Source: Arthrobacter sp. Leaf69 (GTDB taxonomy: Bacteria > Actinomycetota > Actinomycetes > Actinomycetales > Micrococcaceae). From it: a stretch of 64,000 bases of DNA. Position numbers and translations under genes: made by a program. Shown one piece after another: positions 9,556 to 20,628 of this stretch (the stretch's first letter is position 1; each line of letters opens with the position of its first letter). The notes beneath the pieces are model-generated. The model ran no database searches, was not told the DNA's origin, and saw nothing but the letters and a program-made list of their open reading frames with translations. The stretch lies in the NCBI RefSeq assembly GCF_001422645.1, contig NZ_LMLR01000001.1, positions 498,325-562,324 on the forward strand, read 5' to 3'.

Positions 9556-11619
9556 ATGTCTGGAGCGGGAACGCTGGTCTTGCCGCGCGAAACGGGCACC
9601 CGGCACCGGTCCGGACGGGCGACCAAGTTCAGGCCGGAAATCCAGGGCTTGCGATCCCTCGCCGTGCTGATGGTGGTCACGTACCATATCTGGTTTGGCC
9701 GGGTCTCGGGCGGGGTCGATGTTTTCCTCCTGATCTCGGCGTTCCTGATGACTCTGCAGTTCGTGGGCCGCTACGATCGCGGCTCGCAGATGGCACTGAT
9801 CAAGCACTGGCTCCACCTCTTCCGGCGGCTCCTGCCGGCGGCGGCCCTCGTCATTCTCAGCGCACTGGCCGCCAGCTACCTGCTGCTGCCACGGACCCGT
9901 TTTCCGGACGTGGTCTCCCAAAGCTGGGCATCGCTGTTCTACGTGGAAAACCGTCTGCTGCAGGCTGACGCCGTCGACTACTACGCCGCAGACCACGCAA
10001 CGGCCAGTCCGCTGCAGCATTTCTGGTCCCTGTCCATCCAGGGGCAGGTCTTCATCCTGTGGCCGCTCATCTTCGCCGGCGCCGCCTTCCTGGCCCGCAG
10101 GTACAGGCTCCGCTACCGGGCACTTCTCAGCTACATTTTCGCCGGCATCTTCCTGGCCTCGCTGGCGTTTTCTGTCTTCTACACGGCCACGAGCCAGACC
10201 CAGGCCTACTTTGACACCGGCGCACGCCTCTGGGAGTTTGCCCTGGGCACGCTCCTGGCGCTGTTCCTGCCGCGGCTGGCCTTTCTGTCCCAGCCGGTGC
10301 GCGTGTTCCTCGGCTGGGCCGGCGTGCTGGCCATGGTCAGCTGCGGCTTCATCCTGGATGTGGAGGGGGCCTTCCCGGGCTTCGCGGCGCTTTGGCCGAC
10401 GCTGGCCGCCGGCTGTGTCATCCTGGCCGGTCAGACGCAGAGCCGCTGGGGAGTGGACCGTCTTCTGAGCGCCGGCCCGCTCGTGAAACTGGGGGACAAC
10501 TCGTATGCCCTGTACCTGTGGCACTGGCCGGTGCTGGTGCTGGCCCTGGCCTGGAGCGGCAAAGAGCAAGCCGGTTGGCTTTCGGGCAGCGTCATCATTG
10601 CCGTGTCATTGGGGCTTGCCTTCCTCACCACCCGTTTCGTGGAGAAACCGTGGCGGTCATGGGCTTGGCCGGAAGCCCGACGGCGGCGCGCCGCCCTCGC
10701 CGTCGCCCTCTGCGTCGCCGTGGTTGCCGCGCCCCTGACAGCGATCCAGCTGGTGCAGCACTTCCAGGCCCAGGCCGTCCTGGCGCAGGCGCAACGGAAC
10801 AACCCCGGCGCCTTGGCGCTCCTGCCCGGTTTCGTCAGCCGGGCCGACAGCGACACCGCGCTGTTGCCCATCCCCGCGCTGCTGCCCAACGACTGGGCCA
10901 CCCTGGGCGGGCCATGCAACGGCGACTTGGAGCCGGTGAATGCGACGCTGCGCAGGAGCTGCGGCCAAAACGAGGCGCCAGCGGACGCCGCCAAAACGGT
11001 CCTTGTGCTGGGTGATTCCCATGCCCAGCAATGGCTCGCGGCCATTGATGCGGTCGGCTACCAGCACGGCTGGCGGGTGTATTCGCTCCTCAAGGGCGGC
11101 TGCCGGTTCAGTGTCCTGGCGGAAGACACCGGTTCCGGCTGCGACAAGTTCAACGCGGCCGTCCGGGATGAGGTGACTGCCAATCCGCCGGACGCCATCA
11201 TCACGGTGGGCACCATGGCGGCGCCCTCGTCTCCTGCCGAACGGCTCATTCCGGGCCTTGAGGACACCGCAGCGTACTGGAATGAGAGGAATGTTGACGT
11301 CGTGGCCATCCGGGACAACCCGCGATTCAACTTCAACATTGCCGAATGCGTCGTGGAAAAAGGTCCCGGGAATCCGGACTGTCTTCGCCCCCAGCGCGAC
11401 CTGCTTGCCGCGAAGAGCCCGCTCGCCGCGCTGCAGGGCCGCGTGCCGGGCCTGGCGGTGGTGGACATGACGGACCTGATCTGCGACGGGAAAACCTGCC
11501 CCGGGGTGGTGGGCAACACCTACGTCTACAAGGACAACAACCACCTGAGCCGGAGCTACGTCGCCTCGATGTCCTCGGTATTTGGCCAGCGGCTCTTTGA
11601 GTCCGCTGCCTGGGAATAG
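9556..11619 (+). CDS. OafA-type membrane acyltransferase with C-terminal SGNH domain (copy 1)
   Basis: A 687-residue fusion. Residues about 25-390 are an acyltransferase-3 membrane domain of about 10 helices with the conserved Arg33 and His44 (RSLAVLMVVTYH) that handle the acyl donor. The extracytoplasmic C-terminal domain is an SGNH hydrolase fold with nucleophile Ser488 in VLGDSHAQQW and Asp660/His663 in DNNH. Such proteins move acetyl groups across the membrane and O-acetylate cell-wall or surface glycans. The start ATG follows AAGGGG at 9543-9548. It is a close paralogue of the gene at 12745-14826. Confidence 0.9.
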   Translation: MSGAGTLVLPRETGTRHRSGRATKFRPEIQGLRSLAVLMVVTYHIWFGRVSGGVDVFLLISAFLMTLQFVGRYDRGSQMALIKHWLHLFRRLLPAAALVILSALAASYLLLPRTRFPDVVSQSWASLFYVENRLLQADAVDYYAADHATASPLQHFWSLSIQGQVFILWPLIFAGAAFLARRYRLRYRALLSYIFAGIFLASLAFSVFYTATSQTQAYFDTGARLWEFALGTLLALFLPRLAFLSQPVRVFLGWAGVLAMVSCGFILDVEGAFPGFAALWPTLAAGCVILAGQTQSRWGVDRLLSAGPLVKLGDNSYALYLWHWPVLVLALAWSGKEQAGWLSGSVIIAVSLGLAFLTTRFVEKPWRSWAWPEARRRRAALAVALCVAVVAAPLTAIQLVQHFQAQAVLAQAQRNNPGALALLPGFVSRADSDTALLPIPALLPNDWATLGGPCNGDLEPVNATLRRSCGQNEAPADAAKTVLVLGDSHAQQWLAAIDAVGYQHGWRVYSLLKGGCRFSVLAEDTGSGCDKFNAAVRDEVTANPPDAIITVGTMAAPSSPAERLIPGLEDTAAYWNERNVDVVAIRDNPRFNFNIAECVVEKGPGNPDCLRPQRDLLAAKSPLAALQGRVPGLAVVDMTDLICDGKTCPGVVGNTYVYKDNNHLSRSYVASMSSVFGQRLFESAAWE

Positions 11620-11628
11620 CGGGCCGGC

Positions 11629-12597
11629 CTAGCGTTGCGCCCGCAGCGCCATCCGCTTCAAGCGCGACGCCGCGGCGTCCGGCAGCCGTTTGGTGATGAG
11701 GCGGTAGAAGAGCAGGACTGAAACCGCTGCGGCCACGATGCCCAGCAGGTTCAGGGCCAGTTGGAGGGCGGAACCGGCCGCTTTCTCAAACTCTCCCAGC
11801 ACCAGCGCCACGGCCACGAAACCGGCTGCGGGCACCGTGGTCACGGAAATAAAGACGCCGGTCAGGGCGGCGGAACGCCGGCTGATGACGGACAGCATTC
11901 CGGCGACGCCGGCGAGCACCGCGACAATCAGCGAGTACGGGCCCGGGTGGTAGATGAAATCCGCGGCTGAGCCTCGGTCCAGGACATCGGCAGGGAACAG
12001 GCCCAGCGGCACGGAGAGCCACGCCGTAAAAGCCGCCGCCAGCATCGCCACCGGGAAGCCGACGCCGAGGGCCAGCGCCGCGCGGCGGCCCAGCGTCCAT
12101 TGCTGCTGCACCAGAGCCACGGCCAACGCCGCCAGCGGGCCGAACTCCGGGCCGACAGCCATCGCGCCGACAATCAGGATCGTCGAGTCCGTGACGATGC
12201 CGATCGCCACCAGCTGAGTAGCCAGGACCAAGAAGGCCAGGAAGCTCCAGGTCAGCCGGGAGTCTTCGCCGGTCTGCCGGGACACTTCATCCCAGATCAC
12301 GGCGTCGGCACCTTCGCCCGGCGCCTCCGCAGTGGCCTTGTCCGCCCGGTCGGAGAGCACCAGATCGGGCATGGTGACGGAAATCGAGCCCTGTTCCTGG
12401 ACATTGAGGGCGTGGAGTTTTTCCACCAGGCGCTCCACCGATTCCCGCGCCAGCAGGACGTGGATGACGTCCCCCGGCGGAAGGACGGACGCACCCCGCT
12501 GGCGGGAAACTTCCGCAATGCCAAGCTCGCCGGTGGCGCAGTCCATCACGGCATCGGACAACGTTTCCGGAACACAAATGCGCAGCTGTGCGATCAC
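11629..12597 (-). CDS. DUF389 family membrane protein
   Basis: A 322-residue protein. A soluble N-terminal domain (1-115) has an ACT-like look (QLRICVPETLSDAVMD, then GDVIHVLLARE). About six membrane helices follow, containing the DUF389 signatures GAMAVGPEFGPLAALAVAL and LAGVAGMLSVISRRSAALTGVFISVTTVPAAGFVAVA. The function of the family is not established. RBS on the minus strand is GAGGAGG just before the GTG at 12597. It is convergent with the first acyltransferase and divergent from the second. Confidence 0.88.
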   Translation of the reverse strand: MIAQLRICVPETLSDAVMDCATGELGIAEVSRQRGASVLPPGDVIHVLLARESVERLVEKLHALNVQEQGSISVTMPDLVLSDRADKATAEAPGEGADAVIWDEVSRQTGEDSRLTWSFLAFLVLATQLVAIGIVTDSTILIVGAMAVGPEFGPLAALAVALVQQQWTLGRRAALALGVGFPVAMLAAAFTAWLSVPLGLFPADVLDRGSAADFIYHPGPYSLIVAVLAGVAGMLSVISRRSAALTGVFISVTTVPAAGFVAVALVLGEFEKAAGSALQLALNLLGIVAAAVSVLLFYRLITKRLPDAAASRLKRMALRAQR

Positions 12598-12744
12598 GAT
12601 GCGGCCTCCTCAGACTCGTTTAAGGGTAGCCTCCGGGGTCCTTGGAACCGGGCGGCGCAGCTGCCCCGGCGTCGCCGTGATTGGCCAGACAAGTCACAGA
12701 TCGGTAACATTAATGCTTTGGAAACCGGCCTGAAGGGGCTATTT

Positions 12745-14826
12745 GTGTCGAACGTGCGAACCATAGCCAGCCCGCAGCCAGCGGACGCGGGTTCTCAGCC
12801 GCGCGCAAAATTAAGCTACCGTCCCGAAGTCCAGGGCCTGCGCGCCCTCGCGGTCCTCATGGTGGTGACCTACCATGTGTGGCTCGGGCGGGTCTCCGGA
12901 GGCGTGGACGTCTTCCTGCTCATCTCCGCGTTCCTCATGACACTCAGCTTCGCCCGCAAAGTGGAGGGCGGCAAACCCCTGCGCCTGGCGAGCCACTGGC
13001 TCCACCTGCTCAAGCGGCTGCTTCCCGCCGTCGTTGTGGTCATCCTCGGTGTCCTGGCCGGCACCCGGCTGATCCTGCCCCAGAGTCGCTGGCCGGACGT
13101 GCTGGACCAGGCCTGGGCCTCGCTGTTGTACCGACAGAACTGGCTCCTGGCGGACACCGCCGTCGACTATTACGCGCAGGACCACTCGGGCGCCAGCCCG
13201 CTGCAGCACTTCTGGTCACTGTCCATCCAGGGCCAGGTCTTCCTGCTCTGGCCGCTGGTCTTTGCCGGCGCGGCGCTGCTGAAGCGCATGCTGCGCCGCT
13301 GGACCGCGTTGGATCACCGCGTGAGCTACGCCGCCCTTCTGGCCGCGGCCTTCGGCGCCATCTTCGTTGCCTCGCTGGTCTTTTCGATCGAGCAGACCGC
13401 CACCAACCAGGCGTACGCCTACTTCGACACCCGAACCCGGCTCTGGGAATTCGCCCTGGGCTCGCTGCTGGCGCTCGCGCTGCCGCACCTCAACCCCGGC
13501 AAAACCCTGCGGGTCATCCTCGGCTGGACCGGCCTTGCCGCGATGCTCTCCTGCGGCATCCTGCTCACCGTGGACCGGTCCTTCCCCGGCTTCATCGCGC
13601 TCTGGCCGACGCTGGCCGCGGCTGCCATCATCGTGGCCGGGCAAAGCGGCAGCCGCTTCGGAGTGGACCGCTTCCTGACGTGGAAGCCGCTCGTGGCGCT
13701 CGGGGACAACTCCTACGCCCTGTACCTCTGGCACTGGCCGCTGCTGGTGCTGGCCCTCGCCGCGACGGGCATCACCGCCCCGAACCTGGTCCAGGGTCTG
13801 GCGATCGTCGCCGCCTCGATCGTGCTGGCCGTGCTGACCACCCGGTTCGTGGAGAAGCCGTTGCGCGAGTGGCACTGGCCCCAAGGCCGTGCCTGGCGCA
13901 CCGCCGTCGTGATCGCTGCGTGCGGCGCGCTCCTGGCCGGGCCGGTCTCCGTGTGGCAGAGCAAGATGATGGCCGACGAGGCCGCCGCCGCCGCGCAGCC
14001 GAAGGAACTGACCCCCGGCGCGGCCGCCCTGAAGCCCGAAAACGCCGGCAAACCGACGCCGGAGGCCAAGATCATCCCGGCTCCTCTGGCAATGAAGAAC
14101 GAGTGGGCCGACATTGACGGGCTGTGCACGGACGGCAACGTCCCCAGTGATCCCCTTCTGGCGGGCTGCCTGCAGAACAGCCGCCCGGACAAGGTCACCA
14201 AACGCATCGTGGTGCTCGGCGACTCCCACGCCCAGCAGTACATGGCGGCGCTCGGCCCGATCGCGCGCAGCCACGGCTGGGAGGTCGTGGCCCTCCTGAA
14301 GGGCAACTGCCGCTTCGGCGGGGAGTCCCCGGACCGCGACGCCGAGTGCAACGCCTTCAACAAGGCCAGCGCCCAGTACGTCCTGGACCACAAACCCGAC
14401 GCGGTCTTCACCGTCGCGTCACTGACGCACAAAGAGGCACCCTTCGAAACCGAGGTGCCGCAGTACCTCGAGGGAATCAAGCCGTTCACCGATGCCGGCA
14501 TGGAAGTGGTCGGCATCCGGGACAACCCGCGCTTCCACCTGAACATGCCCGAATGCGTCCAGAAGAACGGGCCCGAGGCCTCGGAGTGCAACGTGCCGCT
14601 GCAGGAGTCCCTCGCCGGGTCCTCGCCCCTGGACGCTTACCGTGGGAAGGTGCCCGGGCTGCACCTGATGGACCTGAGCGACTTCATCTGCGCCGACGGG
14701 ATCTGCCCGGCCGTCGTCGGGAATGTCTACGTCTACAAGGATGACAACCATCTGACCAAGACGTATGTCCAGACCATGATCCCCATGTTCGAAAAGCGGC
14801 TGCTCAAGGCGACCGGCTGGAAGTGA
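12745..14826 (+). CDS. OafA-type membrane acyltransferase with C-terminal SGNH domain (copy 2)
   Basis: A 693-residue paralogue of the gene at 9556, with near-identical stretches such as MVVTYH, RVSGGVDVFLLISAFLMTL, SPLQHFWSLSIQGQVF and DNSYALYLWHWP. The same parts are present: an acyltransferase-3 membrane domain, then an SGNH domain with Ser494 (GDSHAQQY) and Asp666/His669 (DDNH). The GTG start at 12745 is chosen because AAGGGG precedes it at the same distance as in copy 1 and the DUF389 gene occupies the upstream DNA. Likely role: O-acetylation of an envelope polysaccharide. Confidence 0.9.
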   Translation: MSNVRTIASPQPADAGSQPRAKLSYRPEVQGLRALAVLMVVTYHVWLGRVSGGVDVFLLISAFLMTLSFARKVEGGKPLRLASHWLHLLKRLLPAVVVVILGVLAGTRLILPQSRWPDVLDQAWASLLYRQNWLLADTAVDYYAQDHSGASPLQHFWSLSIQGQVFLLWPLVFAGAALLKRMLRRWTALDHRVSYAALLAAAFGAIFVASLVFSIEQTATNQAYAYFDTRTRLWEFALGSLLALALPHLNPGKTLRVILGWTGLAAMLSCGILLTVDRSFPGFIALWPTLAAAAIIVAGQSGSRFGVDRFLTWKPLVALGDNSYALYLWHWPLLVLALAATGITAPNLVQGLAIVAASIVLAVLTTRFVEKPLREWHWPQGRAWRTAVVIAACGALLAGPVSVWQSKMMADEAAAAAQPKELTPGAAALKPENAGKPTPEAKIIPAPLAMKNEWADIDGLCTDGNVPSDPLLAGCLQNSRPDKVTKRIVVLGDSHAQQYMAALGPIARSHGWEVVALLKGNCRFGGESPDRDAECNAFNKASAQYVLDHKPDAVFTVASLTHKEAPFETEVPQYLEGIKPFTDAGMEVVGIRDNPRFHLNMPECVQKNGPEASECNVPLQESLAGSSPLDAYRGKVPGLHLMDLSDFICADGICPAVVGNVYVYKDDNHLTKTYVQTMIPMFEKRLLKATGWK

Positions 14827-14941
14827 CGCAGCGGCGTCCCCGGCCGGTGCCGTTGCTCACATTACCGCCCCGGAATATGGGGATCGCCGCCAAGGTTCTA
14901 GTATTTATTCAACACTTCTGCACAGGCCATGCCCGTAATGA

Positions 14942-16516
<1,575 letters not shown>

Positions 16517-16537
16517 CCCGCGTTGATATGCGGCAAG

Positions 16538-16575
16538 CAGGCCATGGGGATCTCTCCCCATGGCCTGGTTGTTTC
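16538..16575 (+). terminator. Terminator after guaB
   Basis: CAGGCCATGGGGA (16538-16550) pairs perfectly with TCCCCATGGCCTG (16555-16567) over a TCTC loop, followed by GTTGTTTC. The 13-bp stem makes an efficient terminator likely. Confidence 0.85.
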
Positions 16576-16616
16576 TGCGCACGGTAGCGTCGAAGCCGCC
16601 TGTCGGCGCCCGCAAC

Positions 16617-16622
16617 TAGGCT
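16617..16622 (+). promoter_or_regulatory. -10 box (TAGGCT) of the ABC exporter gene
   Basis: TAGGCT is followed by six bases and the ATG at 16629. The GGAGG in the gap is only one base from the ATG, too close to act as a ribosome binding site, so a leaderless transcript is inferred. Confidence 0.55.
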
Positions 16623-16628
16623 GGAGGC

Positions 16629-18470
16629 ATGTCTGAACTTCTGCCCGCGCGTGAGCCGAAGCGCAAACTGGCTCTGAAGCCCTACGCGCGGGCTGTGGCG
16701 CAGGTGCTGCGCGTCAGTTTCCGGGCCTCGCCGGCCGCCGTCGTGATGAAGGTCCTGGGTTCGCTGATCTCGGCGCTGCTGCCGCTGGTCACCACGTACT
16801 TCGCCGCCTTGACGACGACGTCCCTCGCCGCCGCCTATGCGGGCGACGCCGCGGCCGGGCAGCAGGCGATTGTCTACGTGATCATCACCGCGGCGCTGGG
16901 ATTGTTCTGGGGCGCGTTCAGCAGTGTGGACCGGTACATCCAGCAGCTCATGAGCTTCAAGGTGGGCGCGATCGTGGGCGACCTGATGTATGAGCGGTTC
17001 CTGGCCCTCGAATTTTGGCGCTATGACGACAAAGAGACAGTGGACCTGTACGACCGGGCCAAGCGCTTCTCCGATTCCTACGCCCGCGTCCTGGACCGGA
17101 TCGCCGCCATCTTCACCCAGCTGGTCTCGGTCATCCTCGCGATCGGTGCCCTGATGCTGGTCAGCTGGTGGATCGCGGTAATCGTCCTCGTGGCGATCGT
17201 GCCCAGCGTGTACCTGCAGTTCAAGCTCTCCCGCGAGCAGATCGCGCACTGGAACACCCAGGTCGATTCGCGCAGGCAGCGGCGGATGATCGAAACCAAC
17301 CTCCTGCGGCCCCAGCACATCGCCGAGATGCGCCTCTACGGGATCGTCGGATACCTGATGGGGCTGCGGTCCCGGCTGCGCGACGCGGACGAACGGAGGC
17401 GGCTGGATTTCCAGAAGCGCTACATTCCCAAACAGCTCGCCGCGGACGCCCTGCAGTACGGCGCGGAGGTCGTCTCGCTGATCTGGGTGGTGGGGCAGAT
17501 CATCGCCCGGGCGCAGCCGGTGGGGCAGTTCCTCTACGTCCAGCAGATCGTCAGCCGCGCCTTGTCCACCGCCAACAGCCTCGTCTCCTCGCTCAGCTCA
17601 ATCGACGAGGACCTGGCGAACCTCAAGGACTACGAGCTCTTTATGGCGATGCCCGTGCACTCCGACCACGCCCCGCCCCTGCTGCAGGCACCCACCACCG
17701 TGGAGCTGCGGGACATCAGGTTCACGTACACCGGCAGCGAACTGGAGGTCATCAAGGGCATTTCCCTGACCATCCGCGAGGGACAGCACATTGCGATCGT
17801 GGGGGAGAACGGCGCCGGCAAGTCCACCCTGATCCGGATCCTCGCGGGACTCTACCGGCCGGACTCCGGGCAGGTGCTGCTCGACGGCGTCGACCTCGCC
17901 GCCGTCGACGTCAAGTCCTGGCACCGCCATCTGGCGGTGCTCAGCCAGGAGTTCCTGAAGTACGAGTTCGCCACCGCGGCGGAGAACATCCTCTTCGGCG
18001 ACGTCGAATCACCGCGCGACGACGATCGGATCCGCCGCTCCGCGGCTGATGCGGAGGCTCTGGAGTTCATCAACAGGCTGCCCAACGGGCTGGACAACCA
18101 CGTCAGCAACTGGATGGAGGACCCCCGCGGACGGAAGGGGAGCGGGTTGTCCGGCGGCCAGTGGCAGCGGCTCGCGATGGCCCGGAACTTCTACCGGAAC
18201 GCCTCCTTCATGGTCATGGACGAGCCCACATCGGCCATCGACGCCCTGGCGGAACACCGGATCTTCACCCGCCTGTTCGCCGACCGCAGCAGCACCATCA
18301 TCGCGATCAGCCACCGCCTCGCCACCATCGAGAAGGCCGATGTCGTCTACATGCTCGAGGACGGCCGGATCGTGGAACAGGGTACCCACAAGGAGCTGGT
18401 GGCTTTGCGGGGCCGCTACTTCCGGATGTTCGAATCCCAGCTCACCGTGGACGAGACCGAAGGCATCTGA
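16629..18470 (+). CDS. ABC exporter, fused membrane and ATPase domains
   Basis: A 613-residue half-transporter. The membrane domain (about 20-340, six helices expected) is followed by a nucleotide-binding domain with Walker A GENGAGKST (about 391-399), signature LSGGQWQR (about 507-514), Walker B FMVMDEPTSAID and the switch histidine in ISHRLATIEKADVVYML. Such proteins work as homo- or heterodimers exporting lipids, peptides or drugs; the substrate cannot be inferred from the sequence. The membrane domain is the ABC_membrane type rather than a cysteine-exporter fusion. It stands alone between terminators. Confidence 0.88.
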   Translation: MSELLPAREPKRKLALKPYARAVAQVLRVSFRASPAAVVMKVLGSLISALLPLVTTYFAALTTTSLAAAYAGDAAAGQQAIVYVIITAALGLFWGAFSSVDRYIQQLMSFKVGAIVGDLMYERFLALEFWRYDDKETVDLYDRAKRFSDSYARVLDRIAAIFTQLVSVILAIGALMLVSWWIAVIVLVAIVPSVYLQFKLSREQIAHWNTQVDSRRQRRMIETNLLRPQHIAEMRLYGIVGYLMGLRSRLRDADERRRLDFQKRYIPKQLAADALQYGAEVVSLIWVVGQIIARAQPVGQFLYVQQIVSRALSTANSLVSSLSSIDEDLANLKDYELFMAMPVHSDHAPPLLQAPTTVELRDIRFTYTGSELEVIKGISLTIREGQHIAIVGENGAGKSTLIRILAGLYRPDSGQVLLDGVDLAAVDVKSWHRHLAVLSQEFLKYEFATAAENILFGDVESPRDDDRIRRSAADAEALEFINRLPNGLDNHVSNWMEDPRGRKGSGLSGGQWQRLAMARNFYRNASFMVMDEPTSAIDALAEHRIFTRLFADRSSTIIAISHRLATIEKADVVYMLEDGRIVEQGTHKELVALRGRYFRMFESQLTVDETEGI

Positions 18471-18482
18471 GGGGGCACGAAG

Positions 18483-18520
18483 AATGGGCATGTCCTCCCG
18501 GGAGGGAGGGCATGCCCATT
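18483..18520. terminator. Bidirectional hairpin between convergent genes
   Basis: AATGGGCATG (18483-18492) pairs with CATGCCCATT (18511-18520), and inside it CCTCCC pairs with GGGAGG, leaving a small bulge. It lies between the stop at 18470 and the convergent subtilase stop at 18539, so it can terminate both transcripts. Its left half contains GGGCATGTCC, the decamer of the repeats at 7014-7182. Confidence 0.65.
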
Positions 18521-18538
18521 CCTGGGGCGCGGGCGCTG

Positions 18539-20440
18539 CTACGAGGTCGTCACCGAGGTGTCGTCCACGAAGAAGTAGGTCTTGAGCGAGGAATCCTCCG
18601 CGCCGAGGAAGCGCAGTGTGACGCTCTTTCCTTTGAAGGAGGACAGGTCCAGGGTCTTCAGCACATAGCCGGTGGACTTGTTCAGATTGGAGTAGGTGGC
18701 CAAGGTGGTGGTGACGCCGCTGCTGATGGCTTGGATCTTCAGCGTGTCGTAGGCGGTTCCGGTGGTGGTCTCGTCGGTCAGGGTCTTGAGGTAGAAGGAC
18801 AAGGTGGAACCGGTGACGGAGGACGGGATGGAGATGGCTTGGTCGAGCGTGTACGACGTCGACGACCCCCAGCCGTTCAGGCCGGCGAAGCCGCTGCCGG
18901 TGCGGGCGTTCGTTCCGGTCTCAAACGTGTCCGCGTGGTTGGAGGTCCAAGAGGCCGAACCGCTCTCGAAGCCGGGGTTCAGCAGCAGGTTTCCCGACGG
19001 CGGCGGGGTGGTGCCGCCGAGCAGCCCCATGGTGGCCGTGGCATCGGAGAGGCCGGCGCCGCAGCCCTTGGTGCAGCCGCCCGGCATGGCCCGGGTGCCC
19101 TGCCGGAGCGTGGACTCGACCTGGGCCGGAGTGAGGGCGGGGGACTTGGACTTGATTAGGGCCACGAGGCCGGCGACGTGCGGGGTTGCCATCGAGGTGC
19201 CCTGGTAGCTGGCGTAGCCGGCGCCGCCGGGCGTCGTGGTTCCGGTGTTGATCGTGGAGAGGATGCCGCCGCCGCTGACCCCGGTGTCCCCGCCGGGAGC
19301 CGTGAGGTCCACGGTGGCGCCGTAGTTGGAGTAGTAGGAGAGGGCGCCGCTCGGGTTGCTGGCGGCCACGGTGACTACCGAGTTGCAGTTGGACGGGCGG
19401 AAGCCGGAGGCATCCTGGTTGCTATTGCCGGCCGCCACCACCACGGTGGTTCCCCGGGACACGGCGGCGTCGATGGCGGCCTGGTATGTGGTGCCGCAGG
19501 CGCCGGAGCCGCCCAGGCTCATGTTGATGACCTTGGCCGGGTTGGCGTTGGCGGGGACGCCGGAGACTGTGCCGCCGGAGGCCCAGATGATGGCGTCGGC
19601 AATGTCGGAGAGGGACCCGCCGCACTTGGCCAGGACCCGGACCGGGACCACCTTGGCGTTGGGCGCCACACCGGCCACGCCGGTGGCGTTGCCCGTGACG
19701 GCGGCAACGGTGCCGGCCACGTGGGTGCCGTGCCAGGAGGAATTGGAGGCCGCGGTCTGTCCGCATTCGCCGGCGGCGTACCAGTCGCCCTGGTCCTGGG
19801 CGTTGGCGTCCCGGCCGTTCCCGTCGCGGGCCGCAGTGGCGTCCGAGACGAAGTCATAGCCCGCCAGCACGTTGCTGTCCAGGTCCGGGTGCGCCGTGAT
19901 GCCGGTGTCGATCACGGCGACGGTGGAGCCGGAGCCGGTGGAGACGTCCCAGGCGCCGGGGATGCGCATGCCGTTCGCCGCGGTGAAGTCCCACTGCTCG
20001 GCATAGCGCGTGTCGTTGGGCGTCAGGACCGCCGACATGCGGGCATCGGGTTCGACGGCGTTGACCTGTCCGGACGCGACAATCTCGTTCATGAAGTCCC
20101 TGGCGGCCTGGTCGGAGAGTGCCTTGTCGGAGGCGATCAGGGTTCCTCCGGTGGCCAGGGCGCGCAGCTCCTTCACACTGACCCCCTGCTGCCGGGCCGC
20201 CTTGCCCCACGCGTTCGCGCGACCGTTGGGGGTGGCGTTCCCCGGGGTCTTCTTAAAGCTCACGATGAACTGCGTGTACGCCTCGCCGGCGTTGACGTCC
20301 GGCGCCGGGAGGTTCTCCGAGGCAACCGGTCCGGTGCCGGGGGCGGCGAGCACCGGGCTGACGGCGAGGGTCATGGTGCCGACGACGGCGGCCAGCGACA
20401 GGGCCAGGACGCGGGACTTCCTGAGTGATGCACTTCCCAT
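18539..20440 (-). CDS. Secreted subtilisin-like serine protease (S8)
   Basis: A 633-residue secreted preproprotease. There is a signal peptide (1-32, cut near VLA-AP), an inhibitor I9-type propeptide (about 50-140) and a catalytic domain with triad Asp178 (VIDTG), His237 (HGTHVAG) and Ser416 (GTSMATPH), plus oxyanion Asn339 (AAGNSN). After the protease domain (about 475) a PSG linker leads to a carbohydrate-binding-like beta-sandwich (NLLLNPGFESG, ending FFVDDTSV). It probably degrades extracellular protein, with the C-terminal module binding a polymer or surface. The promoter is at 20549-20576. Confidence 0.95.
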   Translation of the reverse strand: MGSASLRKSRVLALSLAAVVGTMTLAVSPVLAAPGTGPVASENLPAPDVNAGEAYTQFIVSFKKTPGNATPNGRANAWGKAARQQGVSVKELRALATGGTLIASDKALSDQAARDFMNEIVASGQVNAVEPDARMSAVLTPNDTRYAEQWDFTAANGMRIPGAWDVSTGSGSTVAVIDTGITAHPDLDSNVLAGYDFVSDATAARDGNGRDANAQDQGDWYAAGECGQTAASNSSWHGTHVAGTVAAVTGNATGVAGVAPNAKVVPVRVLAKCGGSLSDIADAIIWASGGTVSGVPANANPAKVINMSLGGSGACGTTYQAAIDAAVSRGTTVVVAAGNSNQDASGFRPSNCNSVVTVAASNPSGALSYYSNYGATVDLTAPGGDTGVSGGGILSTINTGTTTPGGAGYASYQGTSMATPHVAGLVALIKSKSPALTPAQVESTLRQGTRAMPGGCTKGCGAGLSDATATMGLLGGTTPPPSGNLLLNPGFESGSASWTSNHADTFETGTNARTGSGFAGLNGWGSSTSYTLDQAISIPSSVTGSTLSFYLKTLTDETTTGTAYDTLKIQAISSGVTTTLATYSNLNKSTGYVLKTLDLSSFKGKSVTLRFLGAEDSSLKTYFFVDDTSVTTS

Positions 20441-20548
20441 GGGTTCTGCTTTCTTTAACCGGGCATTGCGGAACGCCGGAACGGGGTGTGGAGGCCGGCG
20501 GGCGAGATCCCCGGCGGGCCGAAAGCAAACCTAGAGGCATTTTCACGA

Positions 20549-20576
20549 TTTGTAAACCATTGACAAATGCTGTCAA
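20549..20576 (-). promoter_or_regulatory. Promoter of the subtilase gene with a palindrome over the -35
   Basis: On the minus strand TTGACA (20576-20571), 16 bases, then TACAAA (20554-20549), about 110 bases before the start codon. The -35 is one arm of a perfect inverted repeat TTGACA-N5-TGTCAA (20560-20576), a candidate operator for a dimeric regulator. Confidence 0.65.
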
Positions 20577-20628
20577 GTCGGTGTGAACTATCGATTATTT
20601 TTGGGTGCGTCGGGTCTTCCGGCCCGCG

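Noticed and set aside
12100..12744. Long in-frame extension upstream of the second acyltransferase
   Set aside because: It lies antisense to the DUF389 gene and has no similarity to the family; the GTG at 12745 has a proper RBS.
14853..14881. guaB promoter TTGCTC-N17-TATGGG
   Set aside because: Both hexamers are weak and the AT-rich TAGTATTTATTC nearby is an equal candidate; not supportable.
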